Source: Gulosibacter macacae
GTDB lineage: Bacteria; Actinomycetota; Actinomycetes; Actinomycetales; Microbacteriaceae
Assembly: GCF_003865375.1 (NCBI RefSeq)
Contig: NZ_RQVS01000009.1
Location: forward strand, 1-64,000
DNA length: 64,000 bases
Direction: 5' to 3'
Shown here: positions 50,466 to 59,443 of the stretch, piece by piece
Position numbering within the stretch: position 1 is the stretch's first letter
Layout of the letters: each line of letters starts with the position of its first letter
The notes under the pieces: generated by a model
Told to the model about the DNA's origin: nothing
What the model saw: the letters and a program-made list of their open reading frames with translations, nothing else
Databases searched by the model: none
Program-made: the position numbers and the translations under genes

Positions 50466-50903
50466 ATGCGCGCGGTTGTTACTCGCTGTTCGTCTGCCTC
50501 GGTTGAGGTGGCGGGCCGGATCGTCGGCTCGCTGCCAGCGCCGGGTCTGCTCGTGCTCGTCGGCGTCACGCATGACGACACCGAAGCCGATGCCGGCAAG
50601 CTCGCCCGCAAGCTCGCGGGTCTGCGCATCCTCGATGGTGAGGTTTCGGCGCAGGATGCAGGTGCGCCGCTGCTGGTGGTGAGCCAGTTCACGCTCTACG
50701 GCGATGCCCGGAAGGGGCGGCGACCTTCGTGGTCGGCGGCGTCTGGCCGCGATCACTCGGAACCGCTCATTTCGCGCTTCTGCGAGCTACTGCGCGAGGC
50801 GGGACTGCACGTTGAAACGGGCGAGTTCGGTGCCATGATGGGCGTCGCCTCGGTCAACGAAGGCCCCTTCACTGTGCTGCTCGACTCCGCCGAACTCGCC
50901 TAG
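50466..50903 (+). CDS. dtd: D-aminoacyl-tRNA deacylase
   Basis: A 145-residue proofreading enzyme that removes D-amino acids (and Gly from tRNA-Ala). The SQFTLYGD motif (about 78-85) and the Gly-cisPro motif NEGPFTVLLD near the C-terminus are present; the usual residue after GP is Val, here Phe. ATG 50466 is 2 bp after the pth stop. Confidence 0.94.
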   Translation: MRAVVTRCSSASVEVAGRIVGSLPAPGLLVLVGVTHDDTEADAGKLARKLAGLRILDGEVSAQDAGAPLLVVSQFTLYGDARKGRRPSWSAASGRDHSEPLISRFCELLREAGLHVETGEFGAMMGVASVNEGPFTVLLDSAELA

Positions 50904-50929
50904 GCCTCGCCTAGCCCACAAGTACCCCT

Positions 50930-50990
50930 CTCGTGGACAAGTGGCCCACCTATGGGTGGGGGAGTACGCCACCAGAGGGCCACTTGCCTT
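50930..50990. repeat. palindromic repeat A, copy 2
   Basis: AAGTGGCCC (50939-50947) and GGGCCACTT (50978-50986) flank an inner CCCACC-TATG-GGTGGG hairpin and GGGAGTACG. It lies between dtd and the stop codon of the second DUF559 gene (50997). Confidence 0.75.
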
Positions 50991-50996
50991 TGGTGA

Positions 50997-51971
50997 TCAG
51001 CCGAACTTGGATGTGCCAAAGAGCTCGCTCCAATCGCCCGGCTTCGGAATGGTGAGTGCGCGTGTATGAACGCTTCCGCGCGGCGCATCGACCGATTGGC
51101 CGAACTGATGCGCGCGCTCGAGCATCCCGAGCAGGTCGTCCGGCTGGTGCAGCACACTCCATAACCACCGCACAACGAGCCAGCCGAGCCGCTGCAGGCG
51201 TTCTTCGCGCCGACGTTCTTCTTTGATGACGTCTTCGAGCGTCTTGCCCGGTGCAAGACCCGTGCCGTATTTGATCATCCCGTCAAACTCACCAATGACA
51301 CCGAGCTCAGGCCAAGCAAAGTCGGCTCGCGCGACGAACTTGCCCTGCGCATCCAGCACCGTCACTTGAAGTTTGGGTGGTGGCAGCGTTGACCCGAGCA
51401 AGATCGCCCGACTCCACGACTCGCCGAAGCTCTCAGACCGAGGGGAGGCATGTTCCTTCACCCAGCGCAGCTTGCGCGCATTACGCCCTTCGCTCGGGAG
51501 TTGGCCCGGGTCGAAGCCCTGACGCATCGCGCCGTCGGTGAGGGCAAGGAGTTCAAACGGTTGCAGCGTTTCAGCGAGATCAGTGACGGTGCGTGCAAGC
51601 GAAGTGACAGGCATCCCATAGAGCTGGGTCACCTCGGATGATTCGAGCCGTGACTTGCGCACTTTCACCCACCTCGACGCCTTGCCACCACCGGTGCGGG
51701 TAACCGTAACGCGTTCCGCGAGCCGAGATCGCAAGAGCGGCAGGCGGTAGAGATTTGCCGCGCTCACCCCGCTAATGACCGAATCGCCCACTTGGGCAGC
51801 GGCGAACGTGCGGGCGGCATGTCTCACTTCGGCGGTGATCTTGTCGAGGGAGGTGCCCGCGGGGTCGAGGTAGGCCCCGACGTGGAGTCGAACGAGCTCG
51901 TCGCGATTGCCCCGGATGCGCCTTGACCACTCGGTGGCAGAGCGAGTGTCTGTGGAGAAGATGATTTGCAC
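50997..51971 (-). CDS. AbiEi-like/DUF559 nuclease-fold protein, second locus
   Basis: A 324-residue protein with the same plan as the gene at 14204-15061 but very diverged. A winged-helix-like N-terminus (IRGNRDELVRLHVGAYLDP) is followed by a middle domain and a C-terminal Vsr/PD-(D/E)XK-like region (about 178-285). Putative catalytic residues are Glu184 (SFGESW), Asp217 (ARADFAW), Glu228-Phe-Asp230 (GEFDG) and a basic helix (EERRREERLQRLGW). Nuclease activity is inferred. It stands alone, oriented against dtd and mfd, with A repeats on both sides. The start is GTG 51969-51971. Confidence 0.68.
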   Translation of the reverse strand: MQIIFSTDTRSATEWSRRIRGNRDELVRLHVGAYLDPAGTSLDKITAEVRHAARTFAAAQVGDSVISGVSAANLYRLPLLRSRLAERVTVTRTGGGKASRWVKVRKSRLESSEVTQLYGMPVTSLARTVTDLAETLQPFELLALTDGAMRQGFDPGQLPSEGRNARKLRWVKEHASPRSESFGESWSRAILLGSTLPPPKLQVTVLDAQGKFVARADFAWPELGVIGEFDGMIKYGTGLAPGKTLEDVIKEERRREERLQRLGWLVVRWLWSVLHQPDDLLGMLERAHQFGQSVDAPRGSVHTRALTIPKPGDWSELFGTSKFG

Positions 51972-52387
51972 GCGGGTAGTTCAGCGCATCGGTTTGGATC
52001 TTGCTCCGCGGAGTGCTAGGTCTGTGGATGAATGAGTTTCCACAGGGATGCCGGTAGGTGCGCTGGCCAAACGCAAGGGTGGGCGTCGTGGCGTTCTACC
52101 CCACGCATGGGTGGGGTAGTTGACCACGAGAGGGCCATTTGCGGGTTGGGCGGCTACTGAGTGGTGCTCGCCGCAGGTGTTCTTGGTTGGGGGTGCAGCT
52201 GTGGCCCAGGGGTGGGACGCTTCGCCACAGGTGGGCAACTTGCGACCGTGGTCGGCTGCTCGGTGCGCAGACCGACTGCAAGGGTGGGCGTCATGGCGTT
52301 CTACCCCACGCATGGGTGGGGTAGTTCGCCACGAGTGGGCCACTTGTGGGCCAGCGGCCCGCGCGCACCGGCGACTAGACTTCCTGG
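51972..52387. repeat. 416-bp intergenic region with three A-type repeats
   Basis: Copy 3 (about 52074-52140) contains CTACCCCAC (52096-52104), loop GCATGG and GTGGGGTAG (52111-52119), a perfect 9-bp hairpin. Copy 4 (about 52266-52345) repeats it at 52301-52324, with about 45 bp nearly identical on the 5' side and in the hairpin. A decayed unit (CGCCACAGGTGGGCAACTTG, near 52226-52245) lies between. Each ends with a CCACGAG.GGGCCA.TTG-type arm. No protein-coding gene is supported in this interval. Confidence 0.75.
52376..52381 (+). promoter_or_regulatory. -10 box of mfd (leaderless)
   Basis: TAGACT ends 6 nt before GTG 52388, placing the expected transcript start on or next to the start codon. 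The same spacing is seen at many other genes here. Confidence 0.65.
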
Positions 52388-55300
52388 GTGCGACTTCACG
52401 GATTTATTGCCGCTGCCCGCCGCTCCGACTCATTCTCGCGGGCCCTCAAGCGAGCGAACAAGGATGCTGAGTTCACCCTGGTCGACGGCCTGCGCGCCCC
52501 ACTGCTCGCCGGGCTCATCGAAGAGCGCGCGAGCCTCACCGGCCGCGCCCCGCTCATCCTCGCCATTACCGCCACGAGCCGCGAGGCCGAGCAATACGCG
52601 AACGACCTCGGCGCGTTCCTCCCCGAAGCACAACTCGTTGACTTCCCGGCCTGGGAGACGCTGCCGCACGAGCGCTTGAGTCCGAGCGCCGACACCACCG
52701 GCCGACGCCTCGCCGCGATGCGGGCGCTCGGCGAATGGCGACGCAATCGGGATGCATCCGGCCCGTTCGTACTCTTCGCGTCAGTGCGCGCGGCCCTGCA
52801 ACCACTCATGCCAGGGCTGGATGAACCACTCACGATCGCGCTTGCGACCGGAAGCCGTGGGCACGACCTGGGCGACCTCGCGACCCGCCTCGTGGAACTC
52901 GCCTACGCCCGCGTCGACATGGTCACGCGCCGCGGCGAATTCGCGGTGCGCGGTGGCATCCTCGACGTCTTTCCGGCCGACGCCCAGCACGCCGTGCGCG
53001 TTGATTTCTTCGGCGATGAAGTGGATGAGATCCGCCCGTTCTCGGTTGCCGATCAGCGCTCGTTCGACGAGACACTCGACGAGATTCTGCTCACTCCGAG
53101 CCGCGAACTCCTCCTCACCGAGGCCGTGCGCGCTCGGGCCCGTGAGATGGAGCACGAGTTCCCGAACATCCAGGGACTCCTCTCGAAGCTGGCCGAAGGC
53201 ATCCCGACCGAGGGCATGGAGTCGCTTGCCCCCGCGCTCGTCGGCAATCTCGTGCCGATCGTTGACTATCTGCCCGAGGATGCGGCGGTCGCCGTGCTCG
53301 CGCCCGAGCGGGTCGCGAGTCGCGCGAAAGACCTGCGCGAAACGAACCGCGAGTTCCTCGATGCCGCCTGGAGTGCTGCGACCGCCGGTGCCGAAGCCCC
53401 GATCGACCTCTCGGGTGGCGACTACCTCTCAGTGCGCGAACTCCACGAGCTGCGCGGCGAGCGTTCCTGGTGGACGTTCTCACCCTTCGGTGGCGATGAG
53501 GGCGAGACTCAGCGCGTCGCAGGCGAAGCGGTGCCGAGTTTCGCGGGCAACTCCGAGGCCGCGATCGACCACGTGCTTGAGCGGATGCGCTCAGGCTGGG
53601 TGGTGATCATGGCCGCGAACGGTCCGGGCTTGATCGAGCGCGCCGTGCAGGTGCTTGCCGAGCACAACGCCGCGGGTCGCCCCATCGCGAACCTGCCGGA
53701 AGACCCGAGCGAGCTTGAGCCGGGGGTCTGCTACCTCATCCAAGCCCCACTCACCGCGGGCACCGAACTCACGGGCGAGCAACTCGCGCTCGTCACCGAG
53801 TCAGACTTCTACGGCCGCTCGGTCGGCTACAACGCCGCCGCGCCGCGCAAACTCGCGCGCCGCCGCGCGAACGCGGTCGTCGACCCGCTACAGCTCAAGG
53901 CTGGCGATTACGTCGTGCACGATAGCCACGGCATCGGCCAGTTCCTGCGGCTCGAACAGCGCGAGATTCCGGTCGCGGGGCGACCCGGGCAGAAGTCGAC
54001 GCGCGAATACCTCGTCATCGAGTACGCGCCGTCGAAGCGCGGCCATCCAGGCGACAAGCTGCTCGTGCCGACCGATCAGCTCGACCAGCTCAGCCGCTAC
54101 GTCGGTGGCGAGGCGCCTTCGCTGTCGAAGATGGGCGGCAGTGATTGGGCTGCCACCAAGTCGAAGGCGCGCAAGGCCACGCGTGATATCGCCGTCGGCC
54201 TCGTGAAGCTCTACTCCTCGCGCATGGCTTCCCGCGGGCACGCCTTCAGCAGCGATACGCCCTGGCAGCACGAGTTTGAAGAAGCGTTCCCCTACGTCGA
54301 AACTCCCGATCAGTTGCAGACCGTCGACGAGATCAAGCGCGATATGGAGTCAAACGTGCCGATGGATCGGCTCGTGTCGGGCGACGTCGGCTTCGGCAAA
54401 ACCGAGGTGGCCGTGCGCGCCGCGTTCAAGGCAGTGCAAGACGGCAAGCAGGTCGTGATGCTCGTACCGACGACGCTCCTCGTGCGCCAGCACCTCGAGA
54501 CGTTTACCGAGCGGATGGCCGGATTCCCGGTCAAGGTGCGCGGCGTCAGCCGCTTCCAAAAGCCGAAGGAGATCGCCGAGACGAAGGCGGGGCTCGCAGA
54601 TGGTTCGGTCGACATTGTCATCGGTACCCACCGCATCCTCTCTGACGAGTTTCAGTATCACGATCTCGGCCTCGTGATCATCGACGAGGAGCAGCGCTTC
54701 GGGGTCGAGCACAAGGAGAAGCTCAAAGAGCTCAAGACCAACGTCGATGTGCTCGCGATGAGCGCGACGCCGATTCCGCGCACGCTTGAGATGGCGGTCA
54801 CCGGCATCCGCGAAATGTCGACCCTCGCGACGCCGCCCGAAGACCGGCACCCGATTCTCACCTTCGTCGGGCCGAAGTCGGACAAGCAGATTGCTGCCGC
54901 GATTCGCCGCGAACTGCTCCGCGAGGGCCAGGTGTTTTATGTGCACAACCGCACCGCCTCAATCAATAAGGTGGCAGCTCATATCGCCGAACTCGTGCCC
55001 GAAGCGCGCATTGCCGTCGCGCACGGCAAGCTCAGCGAGTCGACCCTTGAGCAGGTGATCGTCGACTTCTGGGAGCGGAAGTTCGATGTGCTCGTCACGA
55101 CGACGATCGTCGAAACCGGTCTCGATATTCCCAACGCGAACACGCTCATCATCGATGACGCCGAACGCTACGGACTCTCGCAGCTGCACCAGCTGCGTGG
55201 CCGCGTGGGGCGTGGCCGCGAGCGTGCCTACGCGTACTTCCTCTACGACGGCCTGCGCCCGCTTACCGAGACGGCGCACGACCGACTTGAGACGATTGCG

Positions 55301-56002
55301 GCGAACAACGAGCTCGGTTCGGGTATGCAGGTCGCGATGAAGGACCTCGAGATTCGCGGTGCCGGCAATATGCTCGGCGGCGAACAATCGGGCCACATTG
55401 CCGGGGTTGGTTTCGATCTCTACCTGCGCATGATCGGCGAGGCCGTGGATGCGTTCCGCGGCGAGGCGCCCGAGGATCGTCGCGAACTGCGCCTGGAATT
55501 GCCGGTGGATGCGCGCATCCCCGATGAGTACATTGGCTCGGAGCGACTGCGCCTCGAGGCCTATCAGAAGCTCTCGGCCGCTGCGTCGCCAGCGGCGAAG
55601 CCCGGTCAGATCGATGCCGTCGTCGAGGAACTGCACGACCGCTATGGCGAGTTGCCGCCGCAGACGGCGACGCTCATCGAGGTGTCCCGCATCCGCCGCA
55701 TGGCCGGGCAGATTGGCCTCACCGATCTCGTGGCGATGGGGCGTGTGCTTCGCATCGCGCCGGCACACTTGCCCGATTCGAAACAGATTCGGTTGCGTCG
55801 CATGTATCCCGAAGCGAAGTACCAGGATGCGCAATCAGTGCTGACGGTGCCGCTGCCGGCCGGGCGCGTGGGTCAGACGATTGGAGATGCGGAGTTCCTC
55901 GAGTGGGTGCGCGGGCTCTTCCTTGCGCTCTTTGACGCGAAACCGGATGCGGCGCCGACAGCCGAAGCTGCCGACGCCGCTGAGGTGCCCGCGAAAGAAT
56001 AG
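52388..56002 (+). CDS. mfd: transcription-repair coupling factor Mfd
   Basis: A 1204-residue translocase that removes stalled RNA polymerase and recruits UvrA. It has an N-terminal UvrB-like region, an RNA-polymerase-interacting domain (DPLQLKAGDYVVHDSHGIGQF, about 500), Walker A GDVGFGKTEVAVRA, DEEQR box, and motif VI QLRGRVGRGRERAYAYF, then a C-terminal TRCF domain with an Ala/Asp-rich tail. Length is normal for the family. GTG 52388 follows TAGACT by 6 nt. Confidence 0.96.
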   Translation: MRLHGFIAAARRSDSFSRALKRANKDAEFTLVDGLRAPLLAGLIEERASLTGRAPLILAITATSREAEQYANDLGAFLPEAQLVDFPAWETLPHERLSPSADTTGRRLAAMRALGEWRRNRDASGPFVLFASVRAALQPLMPGLDEPLTIALATGSRGHDLGDLATRLVELAYARVDMVTRRGEFAVRGGILDVFPADAQHAVRVDFFGDEVDEIRPFSVADQRSFDETLDEILLTPSRELLLTEAVRARAREMEHEFPNIQGLLSKLAEGIPTEGMESLAPALVGNLVPIVDYLPEDAAVAVLAPERVASRAKDLRETNREFLDAAWSAATAGAEAPIDLSGGDYLSVRELHELRGERSWWTFSPFGGDEGETQRVAGEAVPSFAGNSEAAIDHVLERMRSGWVVIMAANGPGLIERAVQVLAEHNAAGRPIANLPEDPSELEPGVCYLIQAPLTAGTELTGEQLALVTESDFYGRSVGYNAAAPRKLARRRANAVVDPLQLKAGDYVVHDSHGIGQFLRLEQREIPVAGRPGQKSTREYLVIEYAPSKRGHPGDKLLVPTDQLDQLSRYVGGEAPSLSKMGGSDWAATKSKARKATRDIAVGLVKLYSSRMASRGHAFSSDTPWQHEFEEAFPYVETPDQLQTVDEIKRDMESNVPMDRLVSGDVGFGKTEVAVRAAFKAVQDGKQVVMLVPTTLLVRQHLETFTERMAGFPVKVRGVSRFQKPKEIAETKAGLADGSVDIVIGTHRILSDEFQYHDLGLVIIDEEQRFGVEHKEKLKELKTNVDVLAMSATPIPRTLEMAVTGIREMSTLATPPEDRHPILTFVGPKSDKQIAAAIRRELLREGQVFYVHNRTASINKVAAHIAELVPEARIAVAHGKLSESTLEQVIVDFWERKFDVLVTTTIVETGLDIPNANTLIIDDAERYGLSQLHQLRGRVGRGRERAYAYFLYDGLRPLTETAHDRLETIAANNELGSGMQVAMKDLEIRGAGNMLGGEQSGHIAGVGFDLYLRMIGEAVDAFRGEAPEDRRELRLELPVDARIPDEYIGSERLRLEAYQKLSAAASPAAKPGQIDAVVEELHDRYGELPPQTATLIEVSRIRRMAGQIGLTDLVAMGRVLRIAPAHLPDSKQIRLRRMYPEAKYQDAQSVLTVPLPAGRVGQTIGDAEFLEWVRGLFLALFDAKPDAAPTAEAADAAEVPAKE

Positions 56003-56018
56003 CGCGGGCTCACCGAAA

Positions 56019-56630
56019 CTAGGCCTGAGTTGGGCGCTGGCCCTCGTCAGGTAGGGTCTGCTCGCCCGGATTGGGCTGCCCCGCTGGCTGCCACGGCTGC
56101 GCGGCGGCGGCAGGCTTGATGCGACCCGACGCGATCGCGAGGGCGATGTAGCCAGCGATCGCCATGACGGCCAACGCGCGGAGGAAGTTCTGCACTGCAA
56201 GAACGCCGGGGCCGGGCTCGAGGCGTGCTCCGGCCGGGAGCTGCAAGTCGAGCATCGTCATGAGCACGTGCAGCGTGATCGCACCGACGAGGCTCACCAC
56301 CGCAATGATGGCAATGAGCATCGGGCCTGGCTTCGGCTTCGCGAACTTAGGTCCGCCCGGAGCGCCGGCGAGGAACCGTGCGTGCGAGCGGCGCGCAAGC
56401 AACACCGCAGCGGTCGGCGCGGCAACAAGCAAGAGCACGATCGGGATGAGGAACGTGAACGGTACCGCCACGCCAACACTGGTGTTGTTGCGGTTGCTCA
56501 TGATCTGCTCGAAGAGCAATTGGTGGCCGACGTAGACGCTCACGGCTCCGAGGACCGTCGCAAGAATGGGCAGTGCCCAGGCAAGCCAGGGTGTGGCTCC
56601 GGGCAGGGCAGGTTTCGTGGAATCAGTCAC
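56019..56630 (-). CDS. hypothetical membrane protein
   Basis: A 203-residue protein with four or five hydrophobic helices (WALPILATVLGAVSVYVG; FTFLIPIVLLLVAAPTAAVLL; MLIAIIAVVSLVGAITL; AVMAIAGYIALAIA) and a Pro/Gln-rich C-terminal tail. No known domain is recognised. GTG 56628-56630 is 6 nt after TAGGGT, consistent with leaderless initiation. A second unrelated small membrane protein gene lies upstream. Confidence 0.72.
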   Translation of the reverse strand: MTDSTKPALPGATPWLAWALPILATVLGAVSVYVGHQLLFEQIMSNRNNTSVGVAVPFTFLIPIVLLLVAAPTAAVLLARRSHARFLAGAPGGPKFAKPKPGPMLIAIIAVVSLVGAITLHVLMTMLDLQLPAGARLEPGPGVLAVQNFLRALAVMAIAGYIALAIASGRIKPAAAAQPWQPAGQPNPGEQTLPDEGQRPTQA

Positions 56631-56664
56631 CTTCGCACCCTACGGGGTTGCGCGCATCCGCGCG

Positions 56665-57225
56665 TCAGTCTGCAGTCGGCCCCTTCGGGCTGAGCCGCGT
56701 CGACTCATTAGCCACAGGGCTGACAAGACTCGAGATGATCGCCGCGGGCGTACCCACCAGCAGCCCCACGCCGATGACGAGCGCGCCGACCGAGAGTGCC
56801 GAGCGCACCGCATCCCAGCCGCTCATGAGTTCGATACCGGGATGCGTCGGGGCAAGCAGGGCGACCACCGCGTAGACGAGCGCGAGGCTGAGTACGAGTA
56901 AGCCGAAGAGCGTCGCGAGGGTGAGGAGCACGGCAAGCCCCATCCGTGGCCACAGGCCGAGCTTGCCGCGCCCGGTGGCCTGGCGGCTGGCGATGCCGCG
57001 GCCGAGGGCGGTGCCGGTCACACCTCCGGCGATGATTGCGAGCACGAGCGGCACGAACGCGAGGCCGAACACTTCGGCGAGTCCGGGCGCCATGGTCATG
57101 CCAGCGTTGCCCTGCTCGACCTCATACACAAAATCGGCGCTGAAGGTGAGGGCCCAACTCGCCACTGCGACGCCGACGGCGACGAGCACGAGTAGGGCGA
57201 TGAGGGGACCTCGAGAAATCAGCAC
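56665..57225 (-). CDS. hypothetical membrane protein
   Basis: A 186-residue protein with about four membrane helices (PLIALLVLVAVGVAVASWALTF; FVPLVLAIIAGGVTGTAL; LAVLLTLATLFGLLVLSLALVYAVVALL; LSVGALVIGVGLLVGTPAAI). Function unknown. A CATACT box lies 6 nt before GTG 57223-57225. It may share a functional setting with the next membrane protein but they do not overlap. Confidence 0.7.
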   Translation of the reverse strand: MLISRGPLIALLVLVAVGVAVASWALTFSADFVYEVEQGNAGMTMAPGLAEVFGLAFVPLVLAIIAGGVTGTALGRGIASRQATGRGKLGLWPRMGLAVLLTLATLFGLLVLSLALVYAVVALLAPTHPGIELMSGWDAVRSALSVGALVIGVGLLVGTPAAIISSLVSPVANESTRLSPKGPTAD

Positions 57226-57249
57226 CCTGGCAGTATGCCGGATGCGCCG

Positions 57250-57735
57250 CTAGGCAGCCCGGGTTCGCTCGATTTCGAGCAGGGCCTGTTTGATATCGAG
57301 TCCGTAGCGGAACCCGCCGAGCGTGCCGTCGCTGCGCACGACTCGGTGGCAGGGCACGAAGAGGGCCGCGGCATTCATTGCGCAGGCTCCGGCGGCCGCC
57401 CGAGTGGCCGCCGGCCGGTCGGCGAGCGCAGCGAATTCGGTGTAGGTGACCGGCGCACCCGGCGCGACCCTACGCAGCACGTCCCAGGCATGCATCCGAA
57501 ATTCGCCGGAGTGCTGGCGCACGGGCACCCGGGCGGGCGCACTGGAGTCACCCGCGTAGTAGGCGTCGACGGCCGCGAGCGCGACGGCCGCATCGCCACC
57601 GACGTCGTCGCGCAGGGTGGGATGCACGAGGGCCAGCAAGGAATCAAGATCGGTAGTCCAGCCGCTCGCGAGCACCGTGCCTTGCGAATCGACAAGTACT
57701 GAGAATGGACCGTGGGGTGTGGCAATGGTGGTCAT
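57250..57735 (-). CDS. ogt: methylated-DNA-protein cysteine methyltransferase
   Basis: A 161-residue suicide repair protein that takes alkyl groups from O6-alkylguanine. The active-site loop NAAALFVPCHRVV carries acceptor Cys129, and the helix-turn-helix/arginine finger part (TYTEFAALADRPAATRAAAGA) precedes it. ATG 57735 overlaps the stop of the Ada/AlkA gene (ATGA); longer upstream reading is antisense noise. The two genes form an alkylation-repair operon. Confidence 0.93.
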   Translation of the reverse strand: MTTIATPHGPFSVLVDSQGTVLASGWTTDLDSLLALVHPTLRDDVGGDAAVALAAVDAYYAGDSSAPARVPVRQHSGEFRMHAWDVLRRVAPGAPVTYTEFAALADRPAATRAAAGACAMNAAALFVPCHRVVRSDGTLGGFRYGLDIKQALLEIERTRAA

Positions 57736-59354
57736 GTGTGATCTTTCGGTTCGCTGGCGGCTCGCCAGAGATGGAGGGCGGCGTAGGAGCGCCAGGGCGA
57801 CCAGTCGGTCGCGCGGCGGGCGAGCATTCGGTGGTCGGATGCGGCGGGTTCGGGCCCGAGCAACCCCACCCGTCGCGCCCCGGCGAGGAGCGCGACATCG
57901 CCAATCGGCCAGGCATCGGGATCGCCGGTGAGTCGCATCGCGAGATATTCGGCAGTCCACTGGCCGATGCCGGGCAACTCCAGCAGCCTGCCGCGCAATT
58001 CACTCGGCGTGATCCCAGGATGCAGGCTGAGTTCACCAGTGCTCAGCGCCCGTGCCGCCGCGAGCACCGTGGCGATCTGTCGGCGCGGGAGGCGTAGCGG
58101 TCGCTCGGGATCGAGGTCGCCGATCGCAGGCGGGTCGGGGAGGGCGGCGATGGTGGCGGTGCTCGGAAATCGTCGATTGAGTCCGGGAATGTCGGTGGTG
58201 AACGGTTCGCCGACAAGCTCAACGAGCCGACCCAGATGCTTCCGTGCCGCGGCAACCGAAATCTGCTGGCCGACGATCGCGCGCACGACATACTCGGCGG
58301 GATCGACGGCTCCGGGCATCCGAATACCTGGGACGCGGGCGACGAGCGGCGCAAGCGCGGGGTCATCGCGCAGCGCCTGATCGATGGCGAGCGGATCGGC
58401 ATCGAGATCAAGCAGGCGGCGCAGGCGCGCCACCGCCGGTGCGACATCGGCGAGTTCGGTGAGTTCGGTGAGTTCGGTGAGTTCGAGCGTCGCGGTGAGC
58501 TGCCACTCGTGGTCGCCGCGAGGATGCGCGCGCACTTCAGCCACCGCGGGCCCGGCTGGCAGTTCGAAGATGCGCGCGTAGCGCAGCACTGGCCCCTCGA
58601 GGTCGACGACTTCGAGCCCGGCGATGGCGCGATCGGCGAGCCAAGAAAAGGCGCCGCGGGCGTCGAAGGGAGCTCGCACTGGGAGCTCAATGTCGAGGCG
58701 GATGCGTTGTGCTGGTGATGGAGCAATCGCATCCGCCAACGCCTGAGGCGTGTTGCTCGAGGCACGGCGCGCACGAAGCTCGCTCGGCGTCAGCCCAAAC
58801 ACTTCTCGCACGGTGTCGTTGCACTGCCGCACCGACCCGAAGCCGGACGCAAAGGCAAGCTGAGCGATCGGCAGCTCGGTGCCGACGAGGAGTGCCCGGG
58901 CCGCCTGGGCGCGGCGAGCACGTGCGAGCGCAAGCGGGGTGGCCCCGAGTTCAGCAATGAGCAGGCGTCGCAGATGCCGCGGGGTCACCGACAAGCGCCG
59001 CGCGAGTCCATCCACGCCCTCGCGATCGACGAGGCCATCGTCGATGAGGCGCATGGCGCGACCCGCTGCATCCTGGCGCAAGCGCCATTCGGGGGAGCCG
59101 GGCGTGGCCTCGGGCAGGCAACGTTTGCAGGCCCGCAGGCCGGATTCGTGCGCGGCCGCTGAGGTGCGGAAAAACACGACGTTCTCGGGCTTCGGCGTGC
59201 GCGCTGGGCAGGAAGGGCGGCAGTAGATGCCGGTCGAGAGGACGCCCGTGAAGAACTGCCCGTCGAAGCGCGCATCCCGCGCATCGATTGCCCGATAACG
59301 CTCAGCGAACCCGGGGTCGCCGAGCGCACAACGCGGGTTGGTGGCACTGGTCAT
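57732..59354 (-). CDS. Ada-type regulator fused to AlkA 3-methyladenine glycosylase
   Basis: A 540-residue three-part protein. The N-terminal Ada zinc domain has Cys45, Cys49, Cys76 and Cys79 (TGIYCRPSC, ACKRC), one of which accepts methyl from phosphotriesters. An AraC-type DNA-binding domain spans about 95-190 (SVTPRHLRRLLIAELG, QLAFASGFGSVRQ). The C-terminal AlkA part has an N-terminal beta domain and a helix-hairpin-helix glycosylase (LLELPGIGQWTAEYLAMR). It links sensing and base excision. A run of a 9-bp repeat (58452-58487) encodes ELTELTELTEL. ogt follows with an ATGA overlap. Confidence 0.92.
   Translation of the reverse strand: MTSATNPRCALGDPGFAERYRAIDARDARFDGQFFTGVLSTGIYCRPSCPARTPKPENVVFFRTSAAAHESGLRACKRCLPEATPGSPEWRLRQDAAGRAMRLIDDGLVDREGVDGLARRLSVTPRHLRRLLIAELGATPLALARARRAQAARALLVGTELPIAQLAFASGFGSVRQCNDTVREVFGLTPSELRARRASSNTPQALADAIAPSPAQRIRLDIELPVRAPFDARGAFSWLADRAIAGLEVVDLEGPVLRYARIFELPAGPAVAEVRAHPRGDHEWQLTATLELTELTELTELADVAPAVARLRRLLDLDADPLAIDQALRDDPALAPLVARVPGIRMPGAVDPAEYVVRAIVGQQISVAAARKHLGRLVELVGEPFTTDIPGLNRRFPSTATIAALPDPPAIGDLDPERPLRLPRRQIATVLAAARALSTGELSLHPGITPSELRGRLLELPGIGQWTAEYLAMRLTGDPDAWPIGDVALLAGARRVGLLGPEPAASDHRMLARRATDWSPWRSYAALHLWRAASEPKDHT
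58452..58487. repeat. 9-bp tandem repeat inside ada-alkA
   Basis: GAGTTCGGT occurs three times in perfect tandem plus one variant unit (GAGTTCGAG). On the coding strand it encodes repeated Leu-Thr-Glu in the AlkA N-terminal domain. The in-frame unit length allows slippage without frameshift. Confidence 0.85.
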
Positions 59355-59443
59355 ACAGAGATTTCAGCACGGGATGCGCGGCGGCGCTGGCGGAAAACGG
59401 ACCTGACGGTTTCGCTGAGCACCGACCCGCGAGAATAGCAAGC

